NCBI RefSeq assembly: GCF_005771495.1
Contig: NZ_VAUW01000019.1
Span: 16,503 to 80,502, forward strand
Reading direction: 5' to 3'
Length of the DNA stretch: 64,000 nt
Origin: Maribacter sp. ACAM166
GTDB taxonomy: Bacteria; Bacteroidota; Bacteroidia; Flavobacteriales; Flavobacteriaceae
How positions within the stretch are numbered: the stretch's first letter is position 1; each line of letters starts with the position of its first letter. Positions 27,101-37,582 of this stretch are shown piece by piece. A model generated the notes under the pieces. That model saw only the letters and a list, made by a program, of their open reading frames with translations, did no database searches and was not told the origin of the DNA. Position numbers and translations under genes: made by a program.

Positions 27101-28489
27101 AACAATCAATATAATCAGTTGTCCAAATATGGCAGAATTCATCATTTTAGAAGCTCCATTAAACGTGATTTTGTCTTTTAGGGCTTGTCTATCTGCTTTC
27201 GCTAGACTATTGATTTCTTGCTGTTTTCGTGTTATTTCAAAAGCAATAAATTCTACTATAATTACGGAACCATCTATAATAATTCCAAAATCAATAGCTC
27301 CTAAGCTCATCAGATTAGCATCGACACCAAAAATATACATAAGTGATAAAGCGAAAAGTAGACACAATGGAATAACCGAGGCAACTACAAGTCCAGACCT
27401 AAAATTACCTAAAAGCAGGACCACCACAAATATGACGATTAGGCATCCTAATACTAAGTTTTCGGTTACCGTAAAGGTCGTCTTTGCTATGAGCTCACTA
27501 CGATCCAAAAACGGATTGATATAGACCCCCTTTGGTAACGATTTCGAAATTTCTGCAACACGTTCTTTTACGGCCTCAATAACTTTCTTGGAGTTCGCGT
27601 CTTTGAGCATCATGACTTGCCCCAATACTTTTTCACCTTCCCCATTACCTGTTATGGCACCAAAACGTATAGCGCTTCCAAAACCTACCGTTGCAACATC
27701 CTTTATATAAATGGGGATTCCATTTTTATTTTTCACTACGATGTTACGAATATCCTCAAGTGAGGTAACTAATCCTTCTCCACGAATAAAATAGGCTTGA
27801 TTCACTTTTTCTATATAACCACCACCAGAAACACTATTATTACTTTCTACGGCTTTAAAAACATCACTTGACGTAATATTCATGGCATTTAGTTTCTCCG
27901 TATTAATAGCAACCTCGTATTGTTTTAAAAAGCCTCCCCAAGTGTTTACCTCAACCACACCGGGAATACCGGATAACTGACGCCTTACAATCCAATCTTG
28001 TATAGTTCTTAAATCTGTTACGCTATATTCATCCTTATATTCTGGTGTTACCTCAAGTACATATTGGTAAATTTCTCCTAGACCAGTGGTTATAGGTCCC
28101 ATTTGCGGAGTGCCAAATCCTGCCGGTATTTTCTCCGAAGCTGATTTTATCTTTTCGGCAATAAGTTGTCTTGGCAAATACGTTCCTAGATCATCTTCAA
28201 AAACGATGGTCACTACGGAAAGTCCAAATTTAGAGACCGAACGAATTTCCTTTACACCAGGTAAATTTGCCATTTCCAACTCTATTGGATAGGTGATAAA
28301 TTGCTCCATGTCTTGCGTAGATAGATTACGGGACGTCGTAATTACCTGCACTTGGTTATTGGTTACATCTGGTACTGCACCAATGGGGATTTGAGATAGG
28401 GAATATAGCCCGTATCCTATAATAAAAACTGTAAATAAAAGAACAATAAACTTATTCTTTAAGCTGAAGTTAATGATATGTGATAGCAT
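24152..28489 (-). CDS. CusA/CzcA heavy-metal RND pump fused to a TolC-like outer-membrane channel
   Basis: Residues 1-1035 are a complete heavy-metal RND permease with 12 membrane segments. The motif DFGIIIDGSVIIVEF in TM4 is of the DFG-x3-DG type, which favours divalent cations (Co/Zn/Cd/Ni, Czc-like) over the Cu/Ag CusA type. Residues 1053-1068 (VLGVVILLITAGAFGQ) look exactly like a signal peptide. Residues 1070-1445 form a TolC/CzcC-type outer membrane efflux protein (two helical hairpins, SLESAYYIKLGYLDKLKEYN at the end). The fused arrangement occurs in other Bacteroidota. The internal signal-like segment suggests either cleavage into two proteins or an inner-membrane linker. Adaptor follows, metal-ligand-rich protein precedes. 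Confidence 0.9.
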   Translation of the reverse strand: MLSHIINFSLKNKFIVLLFTVFIIGYGLYSLSQIPIGAVPDVTNNQVQVITTSRNLSTQDMEQFITYPIELEMANLPGVKEIRSVSKFGLSVVTIVFEDDLGTYLPRQLIAEKIKSASEKIPAGFGTPQMGPITTGLGEIYQYVLEVTPEYKDEYSVTDLRTIQDWIVRRQLSGIPGVVEVNTWGGFLKQYEVAINTEKLNAMNITSSDVFKAVESNNSVSGGGYIEKVNQAYFIRGEGLVTSLEDIRNIVVKNKNGIPIYIKDVATVGFGSAIRFGAITGNGEGEKVLGQVMMLKDANSKKVIEAVKERVAEISKSLPKGVYINPFLDRSELIAKTTFTVTENLVLGCLIVIFVVVLLLGNFRSGLVVASVIPLCLLFALSLMYIFGVDANLMSLGAIDFGIIIDGSVIIVEFIAFEITRKQQEINSLAKADRQALKDKITFNGASKMMNSAIFGQLIILIVFIPILSLSGVEGKMFKPMALTFSFALIGAMILCFTYVPVAASLFLKPSKESEKNISVRLMKWLNKNYEPIIDWALRSKKLVLGIAAFLLAISIFLYTSMGGEFVPTLDEGDFVIQPILKTGTSLSNTVEITTEIEKILIKNFPEVKQVVTRIGAAEVPTDPMSMEESDVIIILKPKEEWTSASSKDELADKFKEALAVIPGMEVEFTQPIEMRFNELITGVRADIAIKIFGPDLDILAKKGNEIGTLIHNVQGAADISVEKIVGLPEMSVNYDRAKIARYGLNIQELNDMVSMGFAGKTAGSVFEGEKRFDLVVRLDKDKRQDIDNLKNLYVDVPAGGKIPLSELADITYKKGAAKISRDDTKRRIVVGVNVRNRDLQSVVDDVQKLINANVKLPAGYSITYGGQFENLQSARDRLLIAVPIALVLIFILLYFAFKSVKEALMIYSAIPLAAVGGVLLLWLRGLPFSISAGVGFIALFGIAVLNGIVLIEHFKELKKEPFDNLEDLVKQGTKDRLRAVLLTASAAALGFLPMAISTNAGAEVQRPLATVVIGGLFTATILTLVVLPVLYSIFDSDVKKKSALPKTAIKKVLGVVILLITAGAFGQEPKGKNLEDLIPLAIENNMGLKANELKVNQSQALVGSAFNFNKTHVYYEFDENNLAPNNVPLKVFGIQQDFRFPTAYFSEKKVNKAQTKLVKSGFYIQKKALERRVTMGYYDYQIARKKVTMFKELDSLYANFSVMAARRFELGETNYLEKITAAAKQRQIGLNYKQAIQEVSITYRNLLKIVQVEDSLFIADGLNLKIGLNPLVVENTPEVQYYENNKAVRDAESSFEKQHLLPDISVSYFQGTNDQLNTNLYGYQLGLKIPLLFSGQASKIKASKIAKQIATAESVEYKIQLNTKQQVLLQQVSQIQNALDYYENEGATLSEEILKTAQISFKNGEIDFYQYIQSLESAYYIKLGYLDKLKEYNQITVDINFLTL

Positions 28490-28569
28490 TTTTTCATAAA
28501 ATAATCAATGTTAAATGCCCTGATTCTAAGTTAATGAATCTGGACTAAAAATAAAATTTATCGATTGTT

Positions 28570-28968
28570 TTATGAAAATCGGGGTGGTTGCAAAATACCT
28601 TCTGTATGCAATGAAGATGAGGGTGCCTGGTAGTGGAAATTAGGTATTTTGTACTCCAAAATCTCCAATTGATTCAAATCTGTTTTTAAGCTATTAATAA
28701 CCATGCCCGTAACTGAAGTAACTGAGCAACTGTGATTAAAAGGAAGTTTTTCATGATCCTTTTTTTCCTCTTGGTGTTCTCTTTGATGGTCTGCTTTTAA
28801 TTCACCGTAATGTTTGGAAAGAAAAACAACAATATTATCTCCATATTGGTCGCTATGAAATTGAGCATGCTCAATTAATTCATCTAACTGAAATAAATCA
28901 TCATAGTGCACCCCAAAGCTTTGAAGCAGGATGAATGTAGATAATACTATAGAAAACAGTTTGTTCAC
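28570..28968 (-). CDS. Small exported His/Glu-rich protein upstream of the metal efflux operon
   Basis: 132 residues starting with a signal peptide (MNKLFSIVLSTFILLQSFGVH). The middle is rich in His, Glu, Asp and Lys (HAQFHSDQYGD, LKADHQREHQEEKKDHEKL, FNHSCSV), which suggests metal binding in the periplasm. It is 80 bp upstream of the pump gene on the same strand, so it is probably the first gene of the operon and a metal-binding or sensing accessory. The family is not recognised by name; the role is inferred from composition and place. Confidence 0.65.
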   Translation of the reverse strand: MNKLFSIVLSTFILLQSFGVHYDDLFQLDELIEHAQFHSDQYGDNIVVFLSKHYGELKADHQREHQEEKKDHEKLPFNHSCSVTSVTGMVINSLKTDLNQLEILEYKIPNFHYQAPSSSLHTEGILQPPRFS

Positions 28969-29059
28969 GTTTGTAAATTTAAGAAAATATTCGACATCAA
29001 TTTCTTAAAATTTATTTAAAATGGAACCCTTATTCATAGAATGAAAATATTCAACAATT

Positions 29060-30181
29060 TTAAACGAAGTTCGAATAACTTTTATCCCAATCTTTCCAAA
29101 CCACCTCGTACCCTTGTGACTCAATCATTTTTCTAATTTCATCAGTACTTCGCACATCTGAAATTTCAAATTGCTCTAATGATTCTGGATCAACTACATA
29201 CCCACCAGGATTTGTTTTAGATTCGGCACTAATAGAGGTTATTCCTAGATTGATGATATTATTCCTGAAGATTTCACTTTCACGCGTTGACATCGATAAT
29301 TCGACATCTTCATCTAATAAACGGTACGCACAGATTAATTGCACCAAATCAGAATCTGTCATTTCTACCTTGGGCTGAACCTCACCTTGATGCGGTCGTA
29401 ACCTTGGGAAAGAAATTGAATATTTTGTTTTCCAATAGGTTTTCTGTAGATATTTTAAATGAAGGGCTGTATAAAAACTATCTACCCGCCAATCTTCAAG
29501 TCCGAATAGTGCGCCCAACCCTATTTTATGAATTCCGGCTTTGCCTAATCGATCTGGTGTATTCAAACGATAATCAAAATTTGATTTTTTTCCCTTCGGA
29601 TGATGTGTCTTGTATGTTGCTTTATGATAGGTTTCTTGATACACCAATACCGCATACAATCCTTCTTGAATTAAGGTTTCATATTCTTCTTGATCTAATG
29701 GCTGCACCTCAATACTGATATTTGAGAAGTGTTCACGAATTAAAGCAATAGCTTTTTTTAAATAAGATACACCAACCGTTTTATTGGCTTCGCCAGTGAC
29801 CAGAAGAATATGGTCATACCCTAGGTTTTTAATATGGTTAACTTCTTCAAGTATTTCTTTATCAGATAGTGTTTTTCTTCTAATTTTATTAATCATGCTG
29901 AAACCACAATAGGTACAAATATTCTGGCATTCGTTTGAAAGATACATGGGTATAAACATTTGTATGGTATTCCCAAACCGTTTCTTTGTCAGCGCACTAC
30001 TGCGTTGTGCCATTTGTTCTATAAATGGCTTTGCTTCAGGGGAAATCAATACTTTAAAATCCTCAAGGGTAATTCTACTTTTTGCCAATACGTTTTCTAC
30101 GTCGAAAGAAGTGAAACTATAAATTTCATTCTCAAGCGTATCCCAATCGTAGGTTTCAAAGGTGTCTTTAAAATTACTCAT
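29060..30181 (-). CDS. thiH: 2-iminoacetate synthase, radical SAM
   Basis: Cleaves tyrosine to dehydroglycine (2-iminoacetate) and p-cresol for thiazole synthesis under low oxygen. The 4Fe-4S radical SAM motif is CQNICTYC (C-x3-C-x2-C, about residues 85-92). The ThiH C-terminal block follows ([37 protein letters not shown]). Its 373 residues are standard. It overlaps thiG by 8 bp and is the last gene of the thiamine operon. Use of ThiH instead of the oxygen-dependent glycine oxidase ThiO fits a facultative lifestyle. Confidence 0.95.
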   Translation of the reverse strand: MSNFKDTFETYDWDTLENEIYSFTSFDVENVLAKSRITLEDFKVLISPEAKPFIEQMAQRSSALTKKRFGNTIQMFIPMYLSNECQNICTYCGFSMINKIRRKTLSDKEILEEVNHIKNLGYDHILLVTGEANKTVGVSYLKKAIALIREHFSNISIEVQPLDQEEYETLIQEGLYAVLVYQETYHKATYKTHHPKGKKSNFDYRLNTPDRLGKAGIHKIGLGALFGLEDWRVDSFYTALHLKYLQKTYWKTKYSISFPRLRPHQGEVQPKVEMTDSDLVQLICAYRLLDEDVELSMSTRESEIFRNNIINLGITSISAESKTNPGGYVVDPESLEQFEISDVRSTDEIRKMIESQGYEVVWKDWDKSYSNFV

Positions 30182-30947
30182 TCAAGAAAGAGGTTAATGG
30201 GCTACTCGCTACAGCATGTTGTTTTATTGGTGCCAATTTCGCCAAGTACGCCATTCGACCTGCTTCAACCGCCATTTTAAAAGCAACACCCATCGCTACA
30301 GGGTTTTGAGACACAGCAATCGCCGTATTTACCAACACGGCATCAGCACCTAATTCCATCGCATAGGCAGCATGTGACGGAGCGCCAATACCAGCATCTA
30401 TAATTACTGGCACGTTACTTTGCTCGATGATAATCTCCAAGAAATCTTTGGTCATTATTCCTTTATTACTCCCTATAGGTGCGCCCAAAGGCATTACACA
30501 TTGTACGCCAACGTCTTCTAAACGCTTGCATAAAACAGGGTCGGCGTGAATATATGGCATCACAACAAAACCTAAATCAACTAATTCTTTAGCAGCTTTC
30601 AGTGTCTCAATTGGGTCTGGCAATAAAAATTTCGGATCCGGATGAACTTCTAATTTAATCCAGTTGGTTTCTAGTGCTTCTCTTGCTAATTGAGCCGCAA
30701 AAACAGCTTCTTTGGCAGTTCGCACCCCTGATGTATTTGGTAAGAGATTAATGTGGTTCTCCTTTAAATGAACCAGAATATCATCAGATTCATTATGCAC
30801 CTCAACTCTTTTTAAGGCAACGGTAACCAATTGGCTTTCTGACGCTAAAACTGCATCTCGCATTTTTTGAGAGCTGCTAAATTTACCTGTACCGGTAAAC
30901 AACCTAGAAGCAAAAGTTTTATCAGCTATGCTTAGTACGTCTTTCAT
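30174..30947 (-). CDS. thiG: Thiazole synthase
   Basis: Forms the thiazole phosphate ring from deoxyxylulose 5-phosphate, ThiS thiocarboxylate and 2-iminoacetate. The TIM barrel shows [20 protein letters not shown], the phosphate-binding [12 protein letters not shown], and [30 protein letters not shown]. The length of 257 residues is normal. It starts at the base where thiE ends and overlaps thiH, so expression is coupled. Confidence 0.96.
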   Translation of the reverse strand: MKDVLSIADKTFASRLFTGTGKFSSSQKMRDAVLASESQLVTVALKRVEVHNESDDILVHLKENHINLLPNTSGVRTAKEAVFAAQLAREALETNWIKLEVHPDPKFLLPDPIETLKAAKELVDLGFVVMPYIHADPVLCKRLEDVGVQCVMPLGAPIGSNKGIMTKDFLEIIIEQSNVPVIIDAGIGAPSHAAYAMELGADAVLVNTAIAVSQNPVAMGVAFKMAVEAGRMAYLAKLAPIKQHAVASSPLTSFLNE

Positions 30948-31600
30948 TAATTGTTATTTTGATAAGGTGTCCATACTTTTTCTTGAACTTCATCTCCTGC
31001 TATAAGTTGCTTAAATTTTCCTATTCGATTAAAATCAGCGGTTATTTCACCAGATACGGCAAGACCGTGAACACCGGTTTTCATAATTTCAGATACATCA
31101 TCCAAGGTTATTCCACCAACCGCAATAATGGGAGTTTCTTTATTAAGCTCCTTTAATAGGTTTGCGTAGCCTTCCAAGCCTAAAACCGGACTCAAATTCT
31201 CTTTGGTTTGCGTAAATCGAAACGGTCCCATACCGATGTAATCAACTTTTTTAGCACGTAGTGTTTTACAATCATCTAAGGTATTGGCAGTACCACCAAC
31301 CATCTGCCACGTGTATAAATGTTTACGCACAATTGATGGACAGGTATCGGATTGCCCCAAGTGCACGCCGTCAGCCTTTACAACTTTGGCAATTTTATAG
31401 TAATCGTTTAGTATTAATCGTGTTTGAAATCGACTGGTAATCTCCCTCGCTTTTTCAGCTGCCTCTAAAATAGCAGCTTCTTTATAACCTTTAAGTCTTA
31501 ACTGAACTAATTCAATGCCACTAGTACAAGCATTGTTAATATTCGTTAAGTGCTCTTCTACAGTTTTACCTTGTGAGATATAATGTAATTTCGGTATCAT
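30947..31600 (-). CDS. thiE: Thiamine phosphate synthase
   Basis: Joins HMP pyrophosphate and thiazole phosphate to thiamine phosphate. The 217-residue TIM barrel keeps the pyrimidine and pyrophosphate sites: [27 protein letters not shown] (about 75-84), [20 protein letters not shown] (about 118-131) and [12 protein letters not shown]. It overlaps thiD by 4 bp. This is the more complete of the two ThiE-like proteins of the operon. Confidence 0.93.
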   Translation of the reverse strand: MIPKLHYISQGKTVEEHLTNINNACTSGIELVQLRLKGYKEAAILEAAEKAREITSRFQTRLILNDYYKIAKVVKADGVHLGQSDTCPSIVRKHLYTWQMVGGTANTLDDCKTLRAKKVDYIGMGPFRFTQTKENLSPVLGLEGYANLLKELNKETPIIAVGGITLDDVSEIMKTGVHGLAVSGEITADFNRIGKFKQLIAGDEVQEKVWTPYQNNN

Positions 31601-32361
31601 TTTGTTATCAATTTAGTATGTATTCCCAATAATGAGGGATGAGAATTTAAATAGTGTTCTGTATATTTTTTTGCATTTCTGCAGGCATCTTCCAATTCAA
31701 CCTCCATATCAATATTACTTGCCAGTGCTGAAGACAGAACACAACCACTACCGTGCTTTTCTAAAACTTCAGTTGTAAATGGAGGAATATTAACCATTAC
31801 GATTTGGCTATAGTACAATTCGTCATAGCCCTTTTTGTCTTTTCTATGTCCGCCTTTTAAATAGATATTCGTGAAACTGCCAATGTGTTCAAGCGTATCT
31901 TCAATAGTCATTTGAGGATACAAACTTTGAATTTCATCGTAGTTCGGAGTAATAATATAGCACTTGCTCCAAATTGCTTCCAATATATTTTGGTCTTCGC
32001 TCTGATGAAAATCAAAGCCTGCACTTGCTTTAATAATTGGATCTAAAACAATTTTCACCTTCGGATTTATCGCATGTAGTTTTTCCACTATTAAACGTAA
32101 GGTCTGCCATGATTCAACAATTCCGATTTTCACCGTATTGATTTCGAAGCGTTCGAAAACTATTTGTATTTGGGATAAAATGGTCTCTACAGGTATCCAC
32201 GAACACTGTTTAAATTCAATATCGTTTTGAATCGTAATAGCCGTACAGACAGATAGCCCATGCAAACCATGGGCATCAAATGTTTTAACATCTGAAGTAA
32301 TCCCGGCACCAGCACATGGGTCGTGACCTGCGATGGTCAGTATAGTTTTTAGATTATTCAA
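31597..32361 (-). CDS. thiD: Hydroxymethylpyrimidine (phosphate) kinase
   Basis: Phosphorylates HMP and HMP phosphate to the pyrophosphate used by ThiE. It is a ribokinase-fold protein of 254 residues. Key blocks are TIAGHDPCAGAGITSDVKTFDAHG (start), VKIGIVES, VLDPIIKASAG, and the catalytic GSGCVLSSALASNI near residue 210, where the anion hole GSGC is complete. It overlaps thiE and the ThiE-like gene by a few bases each. Confidence 0.94.
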   Translation of the reverse strand: MNNLKTILTIAGHDPCAGAGITSDVKTFDAHGLHGLSVCTAITIQNDIEFKQCSWIPVETILSQIQIVFERFEINTVKIGIVESWQTLRLIVEKLHAINPKVKIVLDPIIKASAGFDFHQSEDQNILEAIWSKCYIITPNYDEIQSLYPQMTIEDTLEHIGSFTNIYLKGGHRKDKKGYDELYYSQIVMVNIPPFTTEVLEKHGSGCVLSSALASNIDMEVELEDACRNAKKYTEHYLNSHPSLLGIHTKLITK

Positions 32362-32941
32362 AATAACTTTTCATTTTTTTAAAAGATTCAACTGGGTTAC
32401 TACTTTTCCAAATTCCACCTAAAACACCAACACCTTTAAAACCTAAAACATTAAATTCTTTAATGTTATCTGTGGTTACGCCTCCCATACCAATTATTGT
32501 TTTATCGATGTGGTTTACATCAAATCTGCGCCCTTTGTATCCTGGTTTTGAAATAGATGAAAAAACAGGACTTAATAAATGGTAGTCAAATTCAAAATCA
32601 CATTCCTCAAGTACATTAGGTTCATGAAATGAGCTACTAATGGTTTTACCATACATCTCTAAGTTCTTAAAATATCGCCCAGGGTTGTCAATGTTATCTA
32701 ATCTTTTCTGCTCTTGAAAATGAATCCCCTTTAAATTAAATTCATTCACCAATTCATGAAATAAATGTACCACTACCCTAGTATGGTATTTTGAATCTAT
32801 TTGATTCAAATAAGTGCGATGCTGCTCTAAGTTTTTAGCAGGTTTCCTAACATGATAATATGCTAAACCTTCTTCAAATAATTGATGAAGTATTTCTATT
32901 TCGCTCTTAACATCAGTTTCTGGCGCTATTAAAACTATCAT
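32354..32941 (-). CDS. ThiE/TenI-like protein, possible thiazole tautomerase
   Basis: A second, shorter thiamine phosphate synthase-fold protein (195 residues from the ATG at 32941; an upstream TTG would add nine residues). It keeps YYHVRKPAKNL, GIHFQEQKR, SSSFHEPNVLEECDFEFDYH and LLSPVFSSISKPGYKGR but lacks the full HLGQ-D motif and the glycine-rich pyrophosphate loop of ThiE. TenI proteins with this pattern aromatise the thiazole product rather than condense it. It lies between thiC and thiD in the operon and overlaps thiD by 8 bp. TenI role is inferred. Confidence 0.75.
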   Translation of the reverse strand: MIVLIAPETDVKSEIEILHQLFEEGLAYYHVRKPAKNLEQHRTYLNQIDSKYHTRVVVHLFHELVNEFNLKGIHFQEQKRLDNIDNPGRYFKNLEMYGKTISSSFHEPNVLEECDFEFDYHLLSPVFSSISKPGYKGRRFDVNHIDKTIIGMGGVTTDNIKEFNVLGFKGVGVLGGIWKSSNPVESFKKMKSYFE

Positions 32942-33049
32942 TTTGACTATTATTTTGACTTTGCCCAATGTATGACTAACTTTTTAAGTTAGGGATTGAA
33001 GCGGCATCCTTTTTTATTTTACTTAAAAAAGATATAGCGAGAAAGCCCG

Positions 33050-33071
33050 ACCACGCTTTTTTAAGCGTGGG
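33050..33071 (-). terminator. Intercistronic hairpin between thiC and the downstream thi genes
   Basis: An inverted repeat with arms CCACGCTT and AAGCGTGG and a short T/A loop lies 20 bp after the thiC stop codon. It is not followed by a strong T run on the minus strand, so it is more likely a partial terminator or an mRNA-stabilising stem. It would make thiS-thiC more abundant than the later genes. Confidence 0.45.
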
Positions 33072-33089
33072 AACTTCCTAATCATTATT

Positions 33090-34949
<1,860 letters not shown>

Positions 34950-34982
34950 TTAAAGTGTTTTGTTTAACTATTGAGCAGGAAA

Positions 34983-35186
34983 TTATCCGCCTTGTGTGGC
35001 TTGAATTATCAAAACAGTGTCGTCATTGGACAAGGTTATGGATTCCCATAAATTTTTAGAGATAATGGCATTTTGAATTGCAATGGCAATGCCAACTTTG
35101 GGTGATTTTAAATGCTCAAGCAATTGAAGAATAGTGAAACCCTTCTCGATTTCTACACGTTGCTGGTTGACCCAAATATTAATCAT
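34983..35186 (-). CDS. thiS: Sulfur carrier protein ThiS
   Basis: Ubiquitin-like protein of 67 residues that carries sulfur as a C-terminal thiocarboxylate for ThiG. The ATG at 35186 gives the family start INIWVNQQRVEIEKGFTILQ, and the chain ends in the required Gly-Gly (IQATQGG). A longer reading upstream would run into the riboswitch and is not likely. ThiS is the first gene after the TPP element. ThiF, which adenylates ThiS, is not in the window and must be elsewhere or be replaced by MoeB. Confidence 0.93.
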   Translation of the reverse strand: MINIWVNQQRVEIEKGFTILQLLEHLKSPKVGIAIAIQNAIISKNLWESITLSNDDTVLIIQATQGG

Positions 35187-35320
35187 AGTACAGTATATTT
35201 TTGAATATGCTGTAAATCTTAAGGGTGTGGAGAACGTTTTGAATTGATAGGTAAAATACGTTTTAGAACGCTTACTATCATGAAAAGATGTGTAAACACA
35301 TATTGCAATGTGTTTTTCGA

Positions 35321-35398
35321 CTTTTCCCTTCGTTGGTACTAACCAAATCAGGTTCAAAGGGTTTTTCTCAGTTCTAAAAATTTAGAACACCCCTAAAG
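35321..35398 (-). promoter_or_regulatory. TPP riboswitch (THI element)
   Basis: Minus-strand RNA with the conserved THI-box order: AGGGGTG, then AACTGAGA, ACCCTTTGAACCTGAT (the pyrimidine-sensing helix), GGTTAGTACC and CGAAGGGAA, closed by CTTT/AAAG of P1. All diagnostic nucleotides of the thi box are seen. It lies 135 bp before thiS, and an AT-rich hairpin (AACACAT/ATGTGTT type, about 35290-35315) follows that could take part in the switch. Thiamine pyrophosphate should repress the whole thi operon. Confidence 0.95.
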
Positions 35399-35407
35399 TT
35401 TACGGTA

Positions 35408-35415
35408 CAAATCTA
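35408..35415 (-). promoter_or_regulatory. -7 promoter element of the thiamine operon
   Basis: TAGATTTG on the minus strand matches the Bacteroidota -7 consensus TAnnTTTG. It would start transcription near 35403, a few bases before the P1 stem of the TPP riboswitch, which is the expected place. Confidence 0.6.
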
Positions 35416-35686
35416 TGGTAAAATTTACTCCTAGTAGATTTTAATGATTAGTTTTTTTCTAAAAACATAATTGATAGAAGTATCATATATGTAAATCTTA
35501 ATTGCGTGAAGTTGATTTTACCATATATGTCCAATATCATTTTTATTCAGGCAGGAACTTCGTCGTAGAAGAAAATACAGACTTAGTATTAAAAAATATT
35601 CAACTACCGAAAGCACCCTTTAATTTGGTTTGGCGAGAACGTTAGTGTGTAGAAGGAAACCAATAATCTTTACTTTCAGTAAAGGT
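35416..35686. other. Intergenic region between L,D-transpeptidase gene and thi promoter
   Basis: About 270 AT-rich bases between two minus-strand units. It should contain the upstream part of the thi promoter. No gene-like frame or clear terminator stem was recognised. Confidence 0.4.
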
Positions 35687-36634
35687 TTAATTTGATAAAC
35701 CGTAGACATCTCTCAGAATCGAAAGAACCACACCCTCGTCATAGACCTCTAAATCATATCTTAGTGTGATTTTAGTACCCAGAGGGGTATGATAATAAAT
35801 CGTCCAAGCATCTGCCTCTCCTATTCCGATACAGCCATTGGAGTAAGCTTTCCCTAAGGTTTTAGGATTAGTAGTGGGGTGTATCATTTGGCCATTTCTG
35901 ATATTATTGATTTCAGTTTCTATCCATGGAATTTGAGGCATCATCGTTGTTTTACCGTCGTCCCTTTTCGTTACATAAAATTGCGCACCATTTACAGGAT
36001 TATAAAAGTCTGGATATTTTACATGTTTTACAATGCTACCTTTTCCTATTTTCGTTCTTAAATCAGTTATACGATCCCCAAATTTCAAATAACGCTCCCT
36101 ATGCTGACCTACCCTAACCGGAAAAGTATACAACAAAATTGAATCTTGATATATCCGTAATTTGAATTCCGGAATATTAATATCAATTTCGGTGTTGGCG
36201 AAATTCTCCAAGATAGTACACGCACTAAGGGAATCCGGAATGATTAAATGGCTCCCTTTAGGAAGCACAATCATTTGTCTTTGGTTATATACAAAAGAAT
36301 CACGGGCTATCATTCTGTAATAATCAGTATTCGCCAACGTATCCATAATCCATGGATTATGTCTTACCAAAAGATGTTCGGATAAGGTATATGGCATTAA
36401 GGTATCGTACTTTCTCACTAAAGAATCCATAAACTCAAAATACGTTCCCACTCTTATATTTTCAGAAATATTTATCCGTTTTGGAACTTTAGATGCATTA
36501 TTATAGTGCTGCGATATTTTCATGAAATCTACTTGTCCAATTTCAACAATCGATTGTTTTTTAGAATGACAAGAAATTAAAAAGACCATACAACTAATGA
36601 CGAAAAGTAGCCGGACATAAATAAATCTAAACAT
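35687..36634 (-). CDS. L,D-transpeptidase (YkuD family) lipoprotein
   Basis: Makes 3-3 peptidoglycan cross-links or links protein to peptidoglycan in the periplasm. A lipobox-type signal ends at FLISC (Cys22). Residues 140-310 form the YkuD domain with its catalytic signature MIHPTTNPKTLGKAYSNGCI (His near 257, Cys near 275; the usual S-x-G-C is present as SNGC). The N-terminal 120 residues are unknown. The length of 315 residues fits. It is downstream of the LOG-type gene on the same strand. Confidence 0.87.
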   Translation of the reverse strand: MFRFIYVRLLFVISCMVFLISCHSKKQSIVEIGQVDFMKISQHYNNASKVPKRINISENIRVGTYFEFMDSLVRKYDTLMPYTLSEHLLVRHNPWIMDTLANTDYYRMIARDSFVYNQRQMIVLPKGSHLIIPDSLSACTILENFANTEIDINIPEFKLRIYQDSILLYTFPVRVGQHRERYLKFGDRITDLRTKIGKGSIVKHVKYPDFYNPVNGAQFYVTKRDDGKTTMMPQIPWIETEINNIRNGQMIHPTTNPKTLGKAYSNGCIGIGEADAWTIYYHTPLGTKITLRYDLEVYDEGVVLSILRDVYGLSN

Positions 36635-36691
36635 ATCAACTTTTAATTTTAAGGGTGCATCACTTTTTATGAAATTAAAAAATAACCGGCA

Positions 36692-37459
36692 TCATATGCG
36701 TTTTAGTTTCGTCTCTCCAAAACACCATCTCGTTACCATGGGTTTTTTAATGAATCCGAATCTCTTCACGGTATGTTCGTTAAGGTGTTCTTTCATTTCT
36801 TCTACAGAATCGGTCAAGAACATTAAATCGATATCTTCTTTTGAGATGCTTTCATTGTCTACCATGATTTTAATATGATGGTATAATTCTTTATGCTATT
36901 CCTTCCCTAAAACAACTACAGGAAAATTGTTAATCATCTTGGTCTGGATTAAGGTCACGGCCTCAAAAAGCTCATCTAACGTACCAATACCTCCAGGCAT
37001 GCCCACAAAGGCAAACGAATATTTTAATAATATAAACTTACGTACGAAGAAATAAGGAATGTTTATCCATTTATGTGCATATGGATTGGGTTCTTGTTCG
37101 TGCGGAAGTATAATGTTACATTCTATGGAATAACCATAATTAAGATATGCGGCTTTATTGGCAGCTTCCATAATTCCTGGACCACCACCGGTCATTACGG
37201 CAAACCCCATTTCAGATAGGACTTTGCCCACTTGCTCGGCTTGTTTATAGTAAATATTAGTATTGTCAAATCTTGCAAATCCAAAAACCGTGACACAAGG
37301 TCTAATGAAGTGCAACTTCCGAAGTGCCGTAATAAACTTGTACTGCACCTTTAACGTAAACCAAAGCTCTTTAAATCTATTTCGAGGTCCGTACAAAAAA
37401 GCGCGTTCTTCACTGAGAAAGAAAGAATCAGTATGCTTTTTAAACTTGTCTTGCATCAT
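36692..37459 (-). pseudogene. LOG-family (TIGR00730) nucleotide-processing protein interrupted by one in-frame TAG
   Basis: Lysine decarboxylase-like Rossmann protein, probable nucleoside monophosphate phosphoribohydrolase. The first 187 codons carry GGGPGIMEAANKAA (about 91-104) and PGGIGTLDELFEAV (about 152-165). After VVVLGKE a TAG occurs at 36898-36896, but the same frame continues as normal family sequence (HKELYHHIKIMVDNESISKE, DIDLMFLTDSVEEMKEHLNE) to a TGA at 36694-36692, giving 255 codons. A tyrosine codon is the likely original. The catalytic motifs lie before the stop, so the 187-residue product could keep some activity; otherwise it is a fresh pseudogene or a sequencing error. Confidence 0.75.
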
Positions 37460-37535
37460 TTGTACCTCACTGATATCCTAATCAAAAGTAATTCATGTCT
37501 TTTGGGATGAAAATGATAACTCTCATACGAAGGAT

Positions 37536-37579
37536 ATGATTTTGGTCATTTTTAAATAAGCCAACTCTATATATATTTG
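37536..37579 (+). promoter_or_regulatory. Crp/Fnr-type box and -7 element of the mla operon (site A)
   Basis: Box ATGATTTTGGTCAT at 37536-37549 and -7 element TATATTTG at 37572-37579. The distance from box centre to the first base of the -7 element is 29.5 bp, the same as at the other sites of this class in the window. Transcription would start at about 37583, the A of the mlaE ATG, so the mRNA may be leaderless. Confidence 0.7.
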
Positions 37580-37582
37580 AGT

